From Rhodobacter sp. (lineage in GTDB: Bacteria; Pseudomonadota; Alphaproteobacteria; Rhodobacterales; Rhodobacteraceae), in contig JAIYAE010000014.1 in the NCBI GenBank assembly GCA_027489175.1, forward strand, positions 376,491 to 440,490: DNA of 64,000 nucleotides, written 5' to 3'. Below are positions 62,465 to 64,000 of this stretch, in pieces (the first letter of the stretch is position 1; every line of letters starts with the position of its first letter). The translations under genes were made by a program, and so were the position numbers. Below the pieces are notes generated by a model, which ran no database searches, was not told the origin of the DNA, and saw only the letters and a list, made by a program, of their open reading frames with translations.

Positions 62465-63088
62465 ATGATGCCAGAAACCGCTTTCCTGATCACGGCTTTC
62501 GCCACGCTTTTCGTGGTGATCGACCCGCCCGGCCTAGTGCCCCTATTCATCGCCTTGACGCGGGGCATGCCACCCGAGCGGCGCCGGGCCATGGCGCGGC
62601 GGGCTTGCATCATTGCGGCGGTCCTGCTTTTGCTTTTCGGCGTCGCTGGTGAGGCGATCCTGGGCTTCATCGGTATCTCGATGCCCGCGTTCCGGATTGC
62701 CGGGGGGATCCTTTTGTTCCTCACCGCGCTCGATATGCTGTTCGAACGGCGCACCCAGCGGCGGGAGGGCCAACAGGCCGACCCGGACCATGATCCTTCG
62801 GTCTTCCCCCTTGCCACGCCCCTGATCGCGGGGCCTGGGGCGATTGCGACGATGATCCTGCTGGTCGGCGAATCCGGCACCGGCTGGGCGGGGACCTTTG
62901 CGGTGCTGGGGCTGATGCTTTTGATGATCGTGGTGACCTATGCCTTCCTCCTCGCCTCACCGCCACTGGAGCGGATGCTGGGCCGGACCGGGACCATCGT
63001 CATCACCCGGCTTCTGGGGATGCTGCTTGCGGCCTTGTCGGTGCAATTCGTGATTGATGGGGTCAAGGGGACCGGGTTGATCGGCTGA
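62465..63088 (+). CDS. MarC family membrane protein
   Basis: ITAFATLFVVIDPPGLVPLFIALTRGMPPERRRAMARRA, FPLATPLIAGPGAIATMILL. Confidence 0.95.
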   Translation: MMPETAFLITAFATLFVVIDPPGLVPLFIALTRGMPPERRRAMARRACIIAAVLLLLFGVAGEAILGFIGISMPAFRIAGGILLFLTALDMLFERRTQRREGQQADPDHDPSVFPLATPLIAGPGAIATMILLVGESGTGWAGTFAVLGLMLLMIVVTYAFLLASPPLERMLGRTGTIVITRLLGMLLAALSVQFVIDGVKGTGLIG

Positions 63089-63139
63089 CCTTTTCACGGA
63101 AGCCCCCTGCCCCCATATCGGTGAAAACCGGAGGTTCTG

Positions 63140-63715
63140 ATGGACGGAGAGACCCTGGCCCGTGTGGCCTATCTTGGCATCATCCTTGTCGCCCTTGGCG
63201 GCTGGGTGATGGTCGAGTTTCGCCAGCGGATGGGGCAGGCCTTGCGGATGGCGCTGGCCTGGGGGCTGATCTTTGTCGGCATGATGGCGGGCTATGGTCT
63301 GTGGTCCGACATCCGGCGCGAGGCGATGCCGGTGCAGATGGTCAGTGAGGCGGGAGAGGTGGAGGTGCCGATCTCACCCGACGGGCACTATTACCTGACG
63401 CTGCAGATCAACGGGACGGATGTGCCGTTCATGGTCGACACCGGGGCCTCGGGCATGGTGTTGGGGGTCGAGGATGCGGCGCGGCTGGGGATCGAGGCAG
63501 AGCCCCTGCGTTTTACCGGTGAGGCGATGACCGCGAACGGGGTGGTGCGGACCGCGCAGGTCACGCTGCCGCTGGTCGAATTGGGGCCGTTCCGGAATGA
63601 GGGGTTCCGGGCCTATGTGACCGAGGGCGAAATGCCGGGGTCGCTTCTGGGGATGGACTATCTTGGCCAGTTCCGGATGGAGTTCGGCGCAGGGCGGCTG
63701 GTTCTGCGGCAGTAG
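63140..63715 (+). CDS. Retropepsin-like clan AA aspartic protease (TIGR02281 type)
   Basis: N-terminal TM region then VPFMVDTGASGMVLGVEDAARLGI (DTGAS), GSLLGMDYLGQFRMEFGAGRLVL. Confidence 0.92.
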   Translation: MDGETLARVAYLGIILVALGGWVMVEFRQRMGQALRMALAWGLIFVGMMAGYGLWSDIRREAMPVQMVSEAGEVEVPISPDGHYYLTLQINGTDVPFMVDTGASGMVLGVEDAARLGIEAEPLRFTGEAMTANGVVRTAQVTLPLVELGPFRNEGFRAYVTEGEMPGSLLGMDYLGQFRMEFGAGRLVLRQ

Positions 63716-63806
63716 TGTCCAGCGTGGACATTCTTTGAAAATCGTTTCAGATGAGCATCTTGGCATTTTTTGTTCAGGAAGTGTTAACCTAGTTCTGCCG
63801 GCAGGA

Positions 63807-64000
63807 TCAGGCTTCCGGCATCGGGCGCACCGGGCTTTCGGCCTTTTTCTCCCAACGTCCGCCCTCTTCCGACCAGTATTGTGCGGCGTGGCCGGCGGCG
63901 GTGATCGCGCGCCATTGGTCGCGGGCGGCGTCCTTGAGGTCGTCGCCGAACAGGATCCAGACCCGTTCCATCGCGGCAATCTCGGCGTCGTCGGCCCCTG
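63807..64000 (-). CDS. holC: DNA polymerase III subunit chi (partial)
   Basis: Minus-strand C-terminus ...GADDAEIAAMERVWILFGDDLKDAARDQWRAITAAGHAAQYWSEEGGRWEKKAESPVRPMPEA*. Confidence 0.85.
   Translation of the reverse strand, partial: GADDAEIAAMERVWILFGDDLKDAARDQWRAITAAGHAAQYWSEEGGRWEKKAESPVRPMPEA

Overview
This 64 kb window looks like ordinary chromosome from a high-GC alphaproteobacterium, probably Rhodobacteraceae (inferred from gene content and sequence style; no database was searched). I found no rRNA, tRNA, CRISPR array, transposase or prophage. Recognisable blocks: two ABC-F ATPases; cysS; cimA; an aglR/aglEFGAK-like alpha-glucoside locus with glk and a GH1 glycosidase; guaB; an orphan zeta-toxin-like kinase; rsmB; a CckA-like hybrid kinase; hemB; mfd; a metallophosphoesterase next to a Ser/Thr kinase-USP fusion; bdhA-patatin; psuK-psuG with an enolase-superfamily gene; rpsB-tsf; a LuxR solo; gph-rpe; ndk; and a partial holC. 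The most interesting signals are non-coding or very small and absent from the ORF track: (1) a 14-codon, possibly leaderless leader peptide [14 protein letters not shown] followed by competing hairpins and a T-run upstream of cysS, i.e. a candidate cysteine/tRNA-Cys attenuator; (2) a candidate ~77-nt sRNA at 48061-48137 with a consensus-like promoter and a strong intrinsic terminator; (3) three TTAA half-sites at exact 11-nt periodicity (CtrA-type) upstream of cckA, and another TTAA-N7-TTAA site near 25980; (4) a 49-nt dispersed intergenic repeat found twice; (5) structured RNA around rpsB and in the rpsB-tsf spacer; (6) two small unlisted ORFs, an entericidin-like lipoprotein and a 41-aa membrane peptide.
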